Origin: Bacteroidota bacterium | GTDB lineage: Bacteria; Bacteroidota; Ignavibacteria; SZUA-365 | Length of the DNA: 64,000 bases | Reading direction: 5' to 3' | Assembly (NCBI GenBank): GCA_029907355.1 | Contig: JARYLZ010000008.1 | Span: forward strand, 1 to 64,000 | Shown: positions 8,848 through 17,470 of the stretch, piece after piece | How positions within the stretch are numbered: position 1 is the first letter of the stretch | Layout of the letters: each line of letters opens with the position of its first letter | Made by a program: the position numbers and the translations under genes | Notes under the pieces: model-generated | Database searches by the model: none | What the model was told of the DNA's origin: nothing | The model's input: only the letters and a program-made list of their open reading frames with translations

Positions 8848-11574
8848 ATGAACATACACAATCTCGAACCGCTCTTTCACCCTCGGCGCATCGCCCTCGT
8901 GGGTGTCACACCGAACCCGCAGAGCGTCGGCGGGAAAATCCTCTCGAACCTCGTCGGCGGTGGGTTCCGCGGCGTCGTGTACCCTGTCAGCCCGGGGTCC
9001 GAGGCGGTGCTCGGCATCCCCTGCTTCCCCGACATGGCGAGCCTTCCGAAGTCACCGGACCTCGCCATCATCTGTGCGCCGGCCGAACAAGTCCCCGCGC
9101 TCGTGCGCGCGTGCGGGGAATGCGGGACGGGCGGCATCATCGTCGTGTCCGCAGGATTCCGGGAAATCGGGCAAACGGGAAGGGCGCTGGAGGAAGCCGT
9201 GGCGGCGGAACGCGCGCGTTTCCCCGGCATGCGTCTTCTCGGGCCGAATTGCCTCGGCATCATCGTCCCCGGTACGAACATGAATGCCAGTTTCGCGGGC
9301 GGCATGCCGCGCGACGGGCATGTGGCCTTCATTTCGCAATCGGGCGCACTCTGCTCATCCGTCCTCGACTGGGCCATCGAGGAGCGCGTGGGGTTTTCGT
9401 ACTTCGTTTCCATCGGTAACGCACTCGACGTGGACGTGGGCGACCTGATCGATTTCTTCGGCGAGGACGAGAAGACGAAATCCATCATCCTGTACATCGA
9501 GTCCATCGGGCGGGCGCGGCAGTTCATGAGCGCCGCGCGCTCCTTCGCGCGTTCGAAACCGATCCTCGCGTACAAGGCGGGGCGCTTCGGTGCGTCGGCG
9601 GCAGCGGCAGCATCCCACACGGGGGCCATGGCCAGCGAGGATGCCGTCTACGACGCCGCGTTCCAACGGGCCGGCTTGGCGCGTGTCTTCGACATCGGGG
9701 AAATATTCGATTGCGCCGAGCTCCTCGGGCGGCAGAAAATTCCGGCGGGGCCTCGCCTGTGCATCCTCACGAATGCGGGCGGGCCGGGCGTCATGGCGAG
9801 CGACGCCCTCCTCGCCTCGAACGGCGTGCTCGCGACGCTCTCCGACGAGTCTATGGCACGCCTCAACCAGTGTCTCCCCCCGATGTGGTCGCACGGCAAT
9901 CCCGTCGACGTGCTCGGCGACGCACGTTCCAAGCGTTTCGAGAAAGCGATGGATGTCCTCCTCGAGGATGCGGGCATCGACGCCCTGCTCGTCATCCTGA
10001 CCCCGCAAGCGATGACGAACCCCGATACGATCGCCAAGGTTGTCGGTGAGCGCGCCCGGACCACGCAGAAACCCGTGCTCGCGGCATGGCTCGGCGGGGC
10101 GAGCATGCGGGAGGGCATCCGCATCCTCAACGATGCCGGCGTCCCGACGTACACGACGCCGGAACAGGCTGTCCGGGCGTTCATGACCCTCGTCTCGTGG
10201 GGGCGTAATCTCGAAATCCTTTACGAAACGCCACGCGACGTCGCGGTGCAGATACCCTACGACCGGAAACAGATCCGGAACCACTTCCACTCGCTCGTTG
10301 CGGAAGAGGGGGACATCCTGCCCGAGCACATCTCGAAGATGCTGCTCGATGCCTACGGCATCCCCGCCACGCGGCCGTACCCGGCTTCCACGGCCGACGA
10401 GGCGGCGGAGATCGCGGACCGTATCGGCTACCCCGTCGTCCTGAAAATCCTCTCGCGCGACATCACCCACAAGAGCGACGTCGGCGGAGTCGCCCTCGGC
10501 CTCACGGGCACGGACGCCGTCCGGTCCGCTTTCCGCTCGATGATCGACACGGCGAGGGAGCGCGCACCGGCGGCGCGTCTCGACGGCGTGACGGTTCAGC
10601 GGATGGTCTCCCGGAGGGATTCCGTCGAGCTGATCCTCGGATGCCGGAAAGACCCCGTCTTCGGCACCGTGATCATGGCAGGGATGGGGGGCGTGACGGC
10701 GGAATTGTTCGGCGACCGCGCGCTGGGGTTCCCCCCGCTGAACGAGCGCCTCGCCCGGCGCATGCTCGAATCGCTGAAAATCTGGCCGCTCCTGACAGGC
10801 TACCGCGGCCGCCCGCCCATGAATATCGACAGCCTCATCGAGGCATTGATCCGGCTCTCCTACCTCGCCGCGGACTACCCGGAAATCGTCGAGCTCGATA
10901 TCAATCCCTTGCTCGTGACGACTACCGACACCATCGCCCTCGATGCGCGGATCGTTCTCGACCGGAATGCGATGGGGAAAGACCAGAAACCGTACGCGCA
11001 TCTCGCCCTCCGTCCTTACCCCGAGGAACTCGTCCGCACGGCGACGCTCAAGGACGGGACACCCGTCACCCTCCGCCCGATCCGACCGGAAGACGAGCCG
11101 CTCTGGTTCGATATGCTCCGCAGTTGCTCCCGCGAATCCATCTACACGCGGTTCCGTTCCTTCTTCCACTGGGAATCTCACCACGTCGCCGTGCGCTACT
11201 GCTACATCGATTACGAACGCGAGATCGCCATCGTCGCCGAGCGGACCGAAAACGAGAAGCGCTATCTCATCGGCGTGGGTCGCCTCATCGCGGAGCCGGA
11301 CCTGCACCGCGCGGAGTATGCCGTTCTCGTCACGGATGCGTGGCAGAACCGCGGTCTTGGGGGGCTCTTGACCGACTACTGCATGGAGATCGCACGCATG
11401 TGGGGAATCCGCAAGGTCATCGCCCAGACGACCAGCGACAACCCCCGCATGGTCGCCGTTTTCCGCGAGCGCGATTTCGCCATCATCCCGGACCCCGACG
11501 GTTCGCTCGTCGACGTCGAAAAGGATATCCCGGATACGGCAGGTCCCTCAACTGAGCTCCCTGCGGGGAACTGA
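8848..11574 (+). CDS. NDP-forming acetate--CoA ligase family protein fused to GNAT acetyltransferase
   Basis: CoA-binding N-terminus HPRRIALVGVTPNPQSVGGKI; SHTGAMASEDAVYDAAF; ATP-grasp KILSRDITHKSDVGGVALGL; C-terminal GNAT domain (LRPIRPEDEPLW...RGLGGLLTDYCMEIAR). Track ORF starts too early (8110). Confidence 0.92.
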   Translation: MNIHNLEPLFHPRRIALVGVTPNPQSVGGKILSNLVGGGFRGVVYPVSPGSEAVLGIPCFPDMASLPKSPDLAIICAPAEQVPALVRACGECGTGGIIVVSAGFREIGQTGRALEEAVAAERARFPGMRLLGPNCLGIIVPGTNMNASFAGGMPRDGHVAFISQSGALCSSVLDWAIEERVGFSYFVSIGNALDVDVGDLIDFFGEDEKTKSIILYIESIGRARQFMSAARSFARSKPILAYKAGRFGASAAAAASHTGAMASEDAVYDAAFQRAGLARVFDIGEIFDCAELLGRQKIPAGPRLCILTNAGGPGVMASDALLASNGVLATLSDESMARLNQCLPPMWSHGNPVDVLGDARSKRFEKAMDVLLEDAGIDALLVILTPQAMTNPDTIAKVVGERARTTQKPVLAAWLGGASMREGIRILNDAGVPTYTTPEQAVRAFMTLVSWGRNLEILYETPRDVAVQIPYDRKQIRNHFHSLVAEEGDILPEHISKMLLDAYGIPATRPYPASTADEAAEIADRIGYPVVLKILSRDITHKSDVGGVALGLTGTDAVRSAFRSMIDTARERAPAARLDGVTVQRMVSRRDSVELILGCRKDPVFGTVIMAGMGGVTAELFGDRALGFPPLNERLARRMLESLKIWPLLTGYRGRPPMNIDSLIEALIRLSYLAADYPEIVELDINPLLVTTTDTIALDARIVLDRNAMGKDQKPYAHLALRPYPEELVRTATLKDGTPVTLRPIRPEDEPLWFDMLRSCSRESIYTRFRSFFHWESHHVAVRYCYIDYEREIAIVAERTENEKRYLIGVGRLIAEPDLHRAEYAVLVTDAWQNRGLGGLLTDYCMEIARMWGIRKVIAQTTSDNPRMVAVFRERDFAIIPDPDGSLVDVEKDIPDTAGPSTELPAGN

Positions 11575-11631
11575 CAGGCGATCGCAAGACGGCTCATCCT
11601 TCATCCGCCTGCTTCACCCCTTTCCCCCGAA

Positions 11632-11652
11632 TTCCTCGGCCACCGCGAGGAA
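11632..11652 (+). terminator. Hairpin downstream of the acyl-CoA synthetase gene
   Basis: TTCCTCG (11632-11638) / CGAGGAA (11646-11652) with 7-nt loop; no strong U-tract. Confidence 0.3.
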
Positions 11653-11942
11653 ATGATATGAGGGACCGCATGGTACCTCGTCGATGACATGTGCCGATGC
11701 CGTTCATGCCCTTTCCCCGGGAAAATCGCGGATGGTTTTCTTCCCACAGTCAAAGGAACCGGCCGGCGAAGCGTTACGCCATCGCTGCGCTTTCCTCGGG
11801 GAAGATCCCCGACGAAGATATCGAGAGACACGGCAAGGAAGCAGGCGGAACAGGGGCGACCATCGGGTGGGCATCATGGGAACGACGCTGAGGGTGCATT
11901 TCCGTTCGTTTCTCCCGGTATGCTTCCGGCGAGGCCGTCCAT

Positions 11943-13517
11943 TCACCGCTGCAGGCGCTCGTACACGATATAGAACGCGTTCGAATACGCTCGGCGGTAG
12001 TATGTTGCGAGAGTTGAATCGTGCTCTATCCAGTAGCGCGCGATTTCCGCGCCGTCGGGACTCGCTTCGCGTCCGACGATCACCCACGTGAACGCACGGG
12101 AAAGAACTTCCGGGTTTCGAAACAGGGTGTCGCGGTTCAACGCCGTCGTGAACCGCGCGAGGCGGATCCCGCTCGTCTGCATGATTCGGTGCGATTGCCC
12201 CGTCCCCGTCACCGCCAGGATACGACCGCCTTTGTCATGTGCTCCGAGGAACTCTCCGACAGCGACGGCATACGGGGTTTGCCGGTAATAGAAGCCGCCC
12301 GCGGCGTCCGCGACGGTCACGACGTTCCCCGCCTGACGCGCGAACTGCACAACAGCCGAGGCGAGGAGGAGCAGGATGAGGATGACTCGGAGAAGGGGTT
12401 GCGTGATACGCTTGCCCGCGGCTTCCGCGGCGAACGCGGCCGAAAGCGCGAGCAACGGCATGAGGAGAAGGACGTACCGCGAGTTCCACCAGCGGGTCAT
12501 CTCTGCGACACCCAGGTACAACGAGAGGATCGTGAACGCGGGGGGGGTAAGAAACGCGCTGAAGAGAAACACCGTTGCCGCGCGGGGACGACAACGCGCA
12601 AGGCGCAGGGCGCCGAACACGGAGACGAGGAGGGGGGCGACGCCGACTGCCGCGAAGAGCGTGGCCACGTAGATGGAAAGCACGTTCCATGCCTGGAGAT
12701 AGTACTGCCCCCGGACCGGCCGGTGTTTCGCTTGCCATGCGGCCGAGTAGTACTCGGCCCGGTGGAATGCCAGCGCGTCGCCGAACCGCGTATGGTTCCA
12801 CACCAACCACAAGGCGATGCCGAGAAAACAGGCAACGGCAAGCGCGGCCGATCGGACCGTATCCTTCGCTCCCATGCGCCGGCGCACAGCGTCCCACACG
12901 AGCGCGAGGAAGACGATGCAAGCGAACGGCCAAGCCTCGTAACGGCAGAGCGTCGCAGCCGCCGTCGACAGGGCGGCGAGGGCGAGGCGGCGGACGCCCC
13001 GCTGCGGCCGCAGATCGCGCATATGCGCCCAGGCATTGTACACGGCGGCGATCATGAAAAAGAGCGCGATGGTTTCCGTCATCGCCGTCATGCTGATGTA
13101 GAGCATGTTCGGGTTGAGGGCGTAGAACACGGCTGCGAAGAGGCCGGCCCCGGGCGATGCGGTCAGTTCCGCCGCCAGCCGGTAGAGCATCACCGCACTC
13201 CATGCGAGGAGAGGGAGGCAAACGACGGCACCGGCGAGCCCCGACGCGAAGAGGAAATCCACGCGGGCGAACGGGGCGAACAACAAAGCGGGGAGAGGAA
13301 GCCATACGGTGCCGAGCCAGTGGAGTCCGGGGGAGATGGAATCCGTAATGAGACGGGCGCCGACGAGGCGCGAATTCGCATCCCCGTAGAAAGCGAAGAA
13401 ACGCGGTTCGATGAGGGAAGACAGGAGTGCGACGGCGACGCCGAGCGCGCAAACACCCGTAAAGATGGCCCGCGGAATGGCATCCATGCCGAGGTTTCGA
13501 TCGAACGCTCGTGCCAT
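11943..13517 (-). CDS. GT39/ArnT-like polytopic membrane glycosyltransferase-like protein
   Basis: 524 aa with many TM helices; YALNPNMLYISMTAMTETIALFFMIAAVYNAW region typical of GT39/PMT-like proteins; 3-bp gap to the upstream gene. Confidence 0.7.
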   Translation of the reverse strand: MARAFDRNLGMDAIPRAIFTGVCALGVAVALLSSLIEPRFFAFYGDANSRLVGARLITDSISPGLHWLGTVWLPLPALLFAPFARVDFLFASGLAGAVVCLPLLAWSAVMLYRLAAELTASPGAGLFAAVFYALNPNMLYISMTAMTETIALFFMIAAVYNAWAHMRDLRPQRGVRRLALAALSTAAATLCRYEAWPFACIVFLALVWDAVRRRMGAKDTVRSAALAVACFLGIALWLVWNHTRFGDALAFHRAEYYSAAWQAKHRPVRGQYYLQAWNVLSIYVATLFAAVGVAPLLVSVFGALRLARCRPRAATVFLFSAFLTPPAFTILSLYLGVAEMTRWWNSRYVLLLMPLLALSAAFAAEAAGKRITQPLLRVILILLLLASAVVQFARQAGNVVTVADAAGGFYYRQTPYAVAVGEFLGAHDKGGRILAVTGTGQSHRIMQTSGIRLARFTTALNRDTLFRNPEVLSRAFTWVIVGREASPDGAEIARYWIEHDSTLATYYRRAYSNAFYIVYERLQR

Positions 13518-13520
13518 GGG

Positions 13521-14699
13521 TCAGATCCCGAACAGGAGCACATAGGAAAGGAAAACGGTGAAACCGAAACGCAGGGAACGGTTCAGCACGACCCGTCCCC
13601 GCTCGGCATACGTCAGGAGAATCCCGACCCCGAAGCTGAGAACGATGAAGACCGCCGCGAGGAGGAGACCGTTCTCGAACGTGAAGGCGTTCCGCCAGAC
13701 CCTGCTGAACGACCAGATCCATGTATTGCCGAACACGACCAGGACGTGGGCCGTGTAGATGTGCAGGGTCTTCCTGCTCAATTCGGAGTAGAACCGCTCG
13801 AAGCGGCGCGTGAGATTGAACACGACCGAGTAGGCGCCGATGAGGATCAGCGAGAGGCCCACTTTTTCACAGAAGAGAAACGGGCTGGAGATGTAGAAGT
13901 CGTGCGGGGGGAGGAGATGCCGCCCGTACACGCCCGCCGTCAACGCGAGGATCGTCACGACGATACCCAACTCGCCGATTCTCTGGGCGAATTTCCACGT
14001 GTCGTTTTCCCGGAGCAGGGCGAGCGCGTACGAACCGATCGCTGCCCCGATGAAGAGAAAACCGCTGTGCGGGAAGATCGAAAAAAAACTCCCGCCTTTA
14101 TAGGTCAGGTAATGCGCGAAAAACGGCGGGAGAAAAGCGAACCAGTCGACCCGGTGCACCCAGGGTGTCGCGGCGGCGATGAGCGTGCCGACGATGGTAG
14201 CCGAAGCGATGAACGCCCGGTCGCTCCTGCTCAGCGCCATGACACCGACCAGCATGAGGAGGGACACTCCGATGATGTTGAGCGTACCGACGCGGAAGAA
14301 GGCGAACCACCGGTCCGCGGGGAGGACGAACAGGTCCCATACCCTGTTGCCCGGGAAGATCAGCATGTAATCGACGAGGATGAGGAGTAGGGCGCGGCGG
14401 ATGCGCTTTCGGAGAATACGAGGCAGCACACGGCCGCGCTCATCGCGCCGGATGCCGACGAAATTCACCATCCCCGAAATGAGGAGGAATGTCGGCGAGG
14501 TCAGTCCGCGAAGCCACTGGTAAATCATCCCGAAAAAACCGTCTTGCGGGATTTCCGCCGGGATGACGTACGTGCCTACCGTATGCCCCTGGATCATCAT
14601 GAAGACGGCCATGAGGCGGGCGAAATCCAGGACAGCGAACCGCGGGTGGCGGCTTACGACGGCAGGGGGAACGGGCCGGTCCTCGGAAAAATCAGTCAT
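13521..14699 (-). CDS. DUF1624/HGSNAT-like membrane acyltransferase
   Basis: RFAVLDFARLMAVFMMIQGHTVGTY...LRGLTSPTFLLISG motif plus multiple TM helices. Confidence 0.75.
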   Translation of the reverse strand: MTDFSEDRPVPPAVVSRHPRFAVLDFARLMAVFMMIQGHTVGTYVIPAEIPQDGFFGMIYQWLRGLTSPTFLLISGMVNFVGIRRDERGRVLPRILRKRIRRALLLILVDYMLIFPGNRVWDLFVLPADRWFAFFRVGTLNIIGVSLLMLVGVMALSRSDRAFIASATIVGTLIAAATPWVHRVDWFAFLPPFFAHYLTYKGGSFFSIFPHSGFLFIGAAIGSYALALLRENDTWKFAQRIGELGIVVTILALTAGVYGRHLLPPHDFYISSPFLFCEKVGLSLILIGAYSVVFNLTRRFERFYSELSRKTLHIYTAHVLVVFGNTWIWSFSRVWRNAFTFENGLLLAAVFIVLSFGVGILLTYAERGRVVLNRSLRFGFTVFLSYVLLFGI

Positions 14700-14783
14700 G
14701 GGTCGGGGCTTGCGAGCAAGCGGTCCGAGACTCGCTTGGGCCGGAGAAAGATACGAGGAAATCCGATTCGACGGCGCCGGCTA

Positions 14784-16199
14784 TCACAGACCGATTTCCA
14801 CCTCGACCCAGACGCGGTGGATGTTGTAATCGTGGTACGCGTCGTTCGAGGCGTTACGGGTGAAATGGTATCCCGCCCCGGCGGTCAGGAGCGCAGTACC
14901 GTCCGCACGCATCAATACGGGCGTCGCGAGGAGGACCTGCGCGGTAAACCGCTCGTCCTTCCGCTGGGGAAACCCCGGCAGATCATCCCCGTCGAGGCTC
15001 GCTGCCGAACGCGGGTAACGGCGCCGCGCAGCGGCGAGTTCCGTTTCCATCGCGAGGCGCGGCATGATGCCTGCCCGAAACGTCGCTACCGCCTCGTCGG
15101 CCTCGTAGCCGTAACGATCCTCGAAGAAATCGTCCTCCGTCGCCGCTGCCAAGCCACGCTGATCCACATAACGTGCCGTGTTGCTCGGATTGATCCTCCG
15201 GAGCACGGAAAGCGTAAGGGAGTTGCTCGCGGCGATGTTCAGGACGGCGCCGCCGCCGAAGACGACCTGGCTCGCCGACGGCGTCGAAAACTCCGAGACG
15301 ATCTTCTTCTTCGGTTTGACGCCGCCCTTTCCTTTCCCGCTGTTCCCCGTTTCGATGAACACCGTGTCATGAACGGTCTCCGTATACCGTTTCACGCCGT
15401 ACTCGGTGAAACAGAACAATTCCGTCGCCTGCCCCACCCGGGCGCTCAGCGTCAACGAGCCGTCGTTCTCGAGATGCGTGAACTGGACGAATGAGGGGTA
15501 TTGTTTGAACGCGAACTCGTACTCCGCACGCGCCATGAGCGGTCCCGAGACGTGCTTCCGGAGCATCGCGGAGACCGACGCTCTCCGGAAATCGTAGAAC
15601 GCGAAGACGGGCTCGTCGAAACGCGCCGCGACGACCGGTTTGACGATGAGGTAGGTGACGAGGCTGTCGCTGAACGCCTCTCCCGTCGAGGTACTCGCAG
15701 GTACGCACGATCCCGTTTCCCCGCCGTCCCATGGAGACGCCCGATGGGGCATTCCGCCCGCCCGTTCGCCATCGTGCAGGCGTTCCTCCTCGTCGCTTTC
15801 CTCTTCCATTTCCTCCCCGCCGATCTCTTCTCCGTTGTCCTCCGCCTCCTCGTCGGTATCTGCCGTGTGGAAATCCACCTGCCATTGGATATAGATGCCC
15901 GCCGTGTGCTGGTGGTAAGACCGGGTATCGTACGTGCGGAACAGCGCGGCTCCGGAGTACCAGAACGGCTGGAGGAAGACGTAATCCCCCCCGATGTCGT
16001 ACGAGAACGCGGCGAAAAGCTGGTGATAGACATCGGCTCGCTTGTCGTGGAACGCCCAGGAATTATCGTCGTAGGTACTCGCGAGAAAGGCAGCGGCGTT
16101 GAACTGCGCACGGGCGTTCCCGCCGAGGGCGAGGAAGGAAATCACGACAACGCCGACCGCGTGGACCCGCATCGCGGCGGCTGGAGCGAAAGGTTTCAT
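14784..16199 (-). CDS. Outer-membrane beta-barrel-like protein with acidic insert
   Basis: Signal peptide (MKPFAPAAAMRVHAVGVVVISFLALGGNARA), amphipathic strands, C-terminal VWVEVEIGL; internal DTDEEAEDNGEEIGGEEMEEESDEEE. ATG at 16199 overlaps the end of the GT2 gene. Confidence 0.7.
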   Translation of the reverse strand: MKPFAPAAAMRVHAVGVVVISFLALGGNARAQFNAAAFLASTYDDNSWAFHDKRADVYHQLFAAFSYDIGGDYVFLQPFWYSGAALFRTYDTRSYHQHTAGIYIQWQVDFHTADTDEEAEDNGEEIGGEEMEEESDEEERLHDGERAGGMPHRASPWDGGETGSCVPASTSTGEAFSDSLVTYLIVKPVVAARFDEPVFAFYDFRRASVSAMLRKHVSGPLMARAEYEFAFKQYPSFVQFTHLENDGSLTLSARVGQATELFCFTEYGVKRYTETVHDTVFIETGNSGKGKGGVKPKKKIVSEFSTPSASQVVFGGGAVLNIAASNSLTLSVLRRINPSNTARYVDQRGLAAATEDDFFEDRYGYEADEAVATFRAGIMPRLAMETELAAARRRYPRSAASLDGDDLPGFPQRKDERFTAQVLLATPVLMRADGTALLTAGAGYHFTRNASNDAYHDYNIHRVWVEVEIGL

Positions 16200-17467
16200 G
16201 GGGTGCTCTCCGAACCGAAGCGAACGGTTTTCTCCCAGGTGCGCGGTCGTTTGCGGACCACGTCCAGCCAAAATGCACGAGCGACGACGTAGAGCCAGAG
16301 CTGGCAATACGTGAAGTACATCAAGCCGACGATCCCCAGGGCCTCGAGTGAATCTTCTCCGTCGTATGCGAGGGCGAGGAGGATTTCCGCGAGGAAGAGA
16401 ACGACGGCGATGACCCAGACGAGGGTATACGGGCCCGGGAGGGTGATGGCGACCGTTTTCGTCACGGCGAGCAGGAAGAGGATGTCGGACGTCAGGATCG
16501 CGAAGAAGAAGACGTAGTAGAGCGAAAGGGAGTACAGCAGTTCGAGGCGGAGTTTCCTCCCCGCGATCTCCTTCCTGCGGCGGAGGAATTTCTTCGAAAC
16601 GTAGTTGTTCCCGCGTACCCACCGTGTCCGCTGGCGCACCCACACCCCCCATCGTTCCGGTTCCTGTTCGTACGTCACCGCGTAAGGGATGAACTTGATC
16701 CTGCGATTCCTCATGTACATACGGATGCTCAGTTCCGCATCTTCGGTGATCGCTTCCTCGTCCCACCCTCCGAGCTCATCGACGACGGAGCGCCGGATGA
16801 CGAAATTCGTCCCTGGGAGCGTCGCGATCTGGAGCAGCCGCCAGCGTCCCGCCTGCAGGATGGACTGGAAGCTCAACGTCTCGATGTTGATGAACCGCGT
16901 CAGCAGGTTTTTCCTCTTGTTCCGCGTGCGGAATTTACCGATCACCGCGCCGAGTTCCGGGTGTAGGAGGAGTTCGGCGGTGAGGTAACGGAGAGCATCG
17001 GGGGCGGGGGTGTTATCGGCGTCGTACACGGCGATCACGTCCGCTTTCGCCGAACGGATGCCGATGTTGAGCGCACGCGATTTCCCTTTTCCCCCCTCGC
17101 CAGCAGGGACAGCCAGGTGGACGATCCGCGGGTCACGTCGTCGCCGCTCGGCGATGATTTCTCCCGTGCGATCCGTGCTCCCGTCGTCGATGACGATGAT
17201 CTCGAGCTTGTCGTGCGGGTAATCGAGCGCGCACATCGCGTCGAGCGTCGCGCCGATCACCAATTCCTCGTTGTGTGCCGGGATGAGGATGGAAACGAAC
17301 GGGTAATCGAACACGCTCTCGTCCACGCGCCGTTTCTCCCTCGACGAGCGACGGTAGTGGAAATAGCCCGCGACGGTGAGCACGAGCTGGTACGCGATCA
17401 TGAACCAGATGAGGATGACGGCGAGCAGGAAGAGAATGCTCAGGTCGATTTCGAGGAAGGTTTCCAT
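16196..17467 (-). CDS. Processive family 2 glycosyltransferase (PgaC/BcsA-like)
   Basis: IVIDDGSTDRTGEI, VYDADNTP, EAITEDAELSIRMY (TED) and QRTRWVRGN (QxxRW), with N- and C-terminal TM helices. Confidence 0.92.
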   Translation of the reverse strand: METFLEIDLSILFLLAVILIWFMIAYQLVLTVAGYFHYRRSSREKRRVDESVFDYPFVSILIPAHNEELVIGATLDAMCALDYPHDKLEIIVIDDGSTDRTGEIIAERRRRDPRIVHLAVPAGEGGKGKSRALNIGIRSAKADVIAVYDADNTPAPDALRYLTAELLLHPELGAVIGKFRTRNKRKNLLTRFINIETLSFQSILQAGRWRLLQIATLPGTNFVIRRSVVDELGGWDEEAITEDAELSIRMYMRNRRIKFIPYAVTYEQEPERWGVWVRQRTRWVRGNNYVSKKFLRRRKEIAGRKLRLELLYSLSLYYVFFFAILTSDILFLLAVTKTVAITLPGPYTLVWVIAVVLFLAEILLALAYDGEDSLEALGIVGLMYFTYCQLWLYVVARAFWLDVVRKRPRTWEKTVRFGSESTP

Positions 17468-17470
17468 GCT

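Noticed and set aside
9355-11307. 650-aa minus-strand ORF
   Set aside because: Antisense to the acyl-CoA synthetase-GNAT gene, which has clear domain motifs.
12021-14390. 789-aa plus-strand ORF
   Set aside because: Charged low-complexity antisense frame over the GT39-like and DUF1624 genes, typical of GC-rich antisense ORFs.
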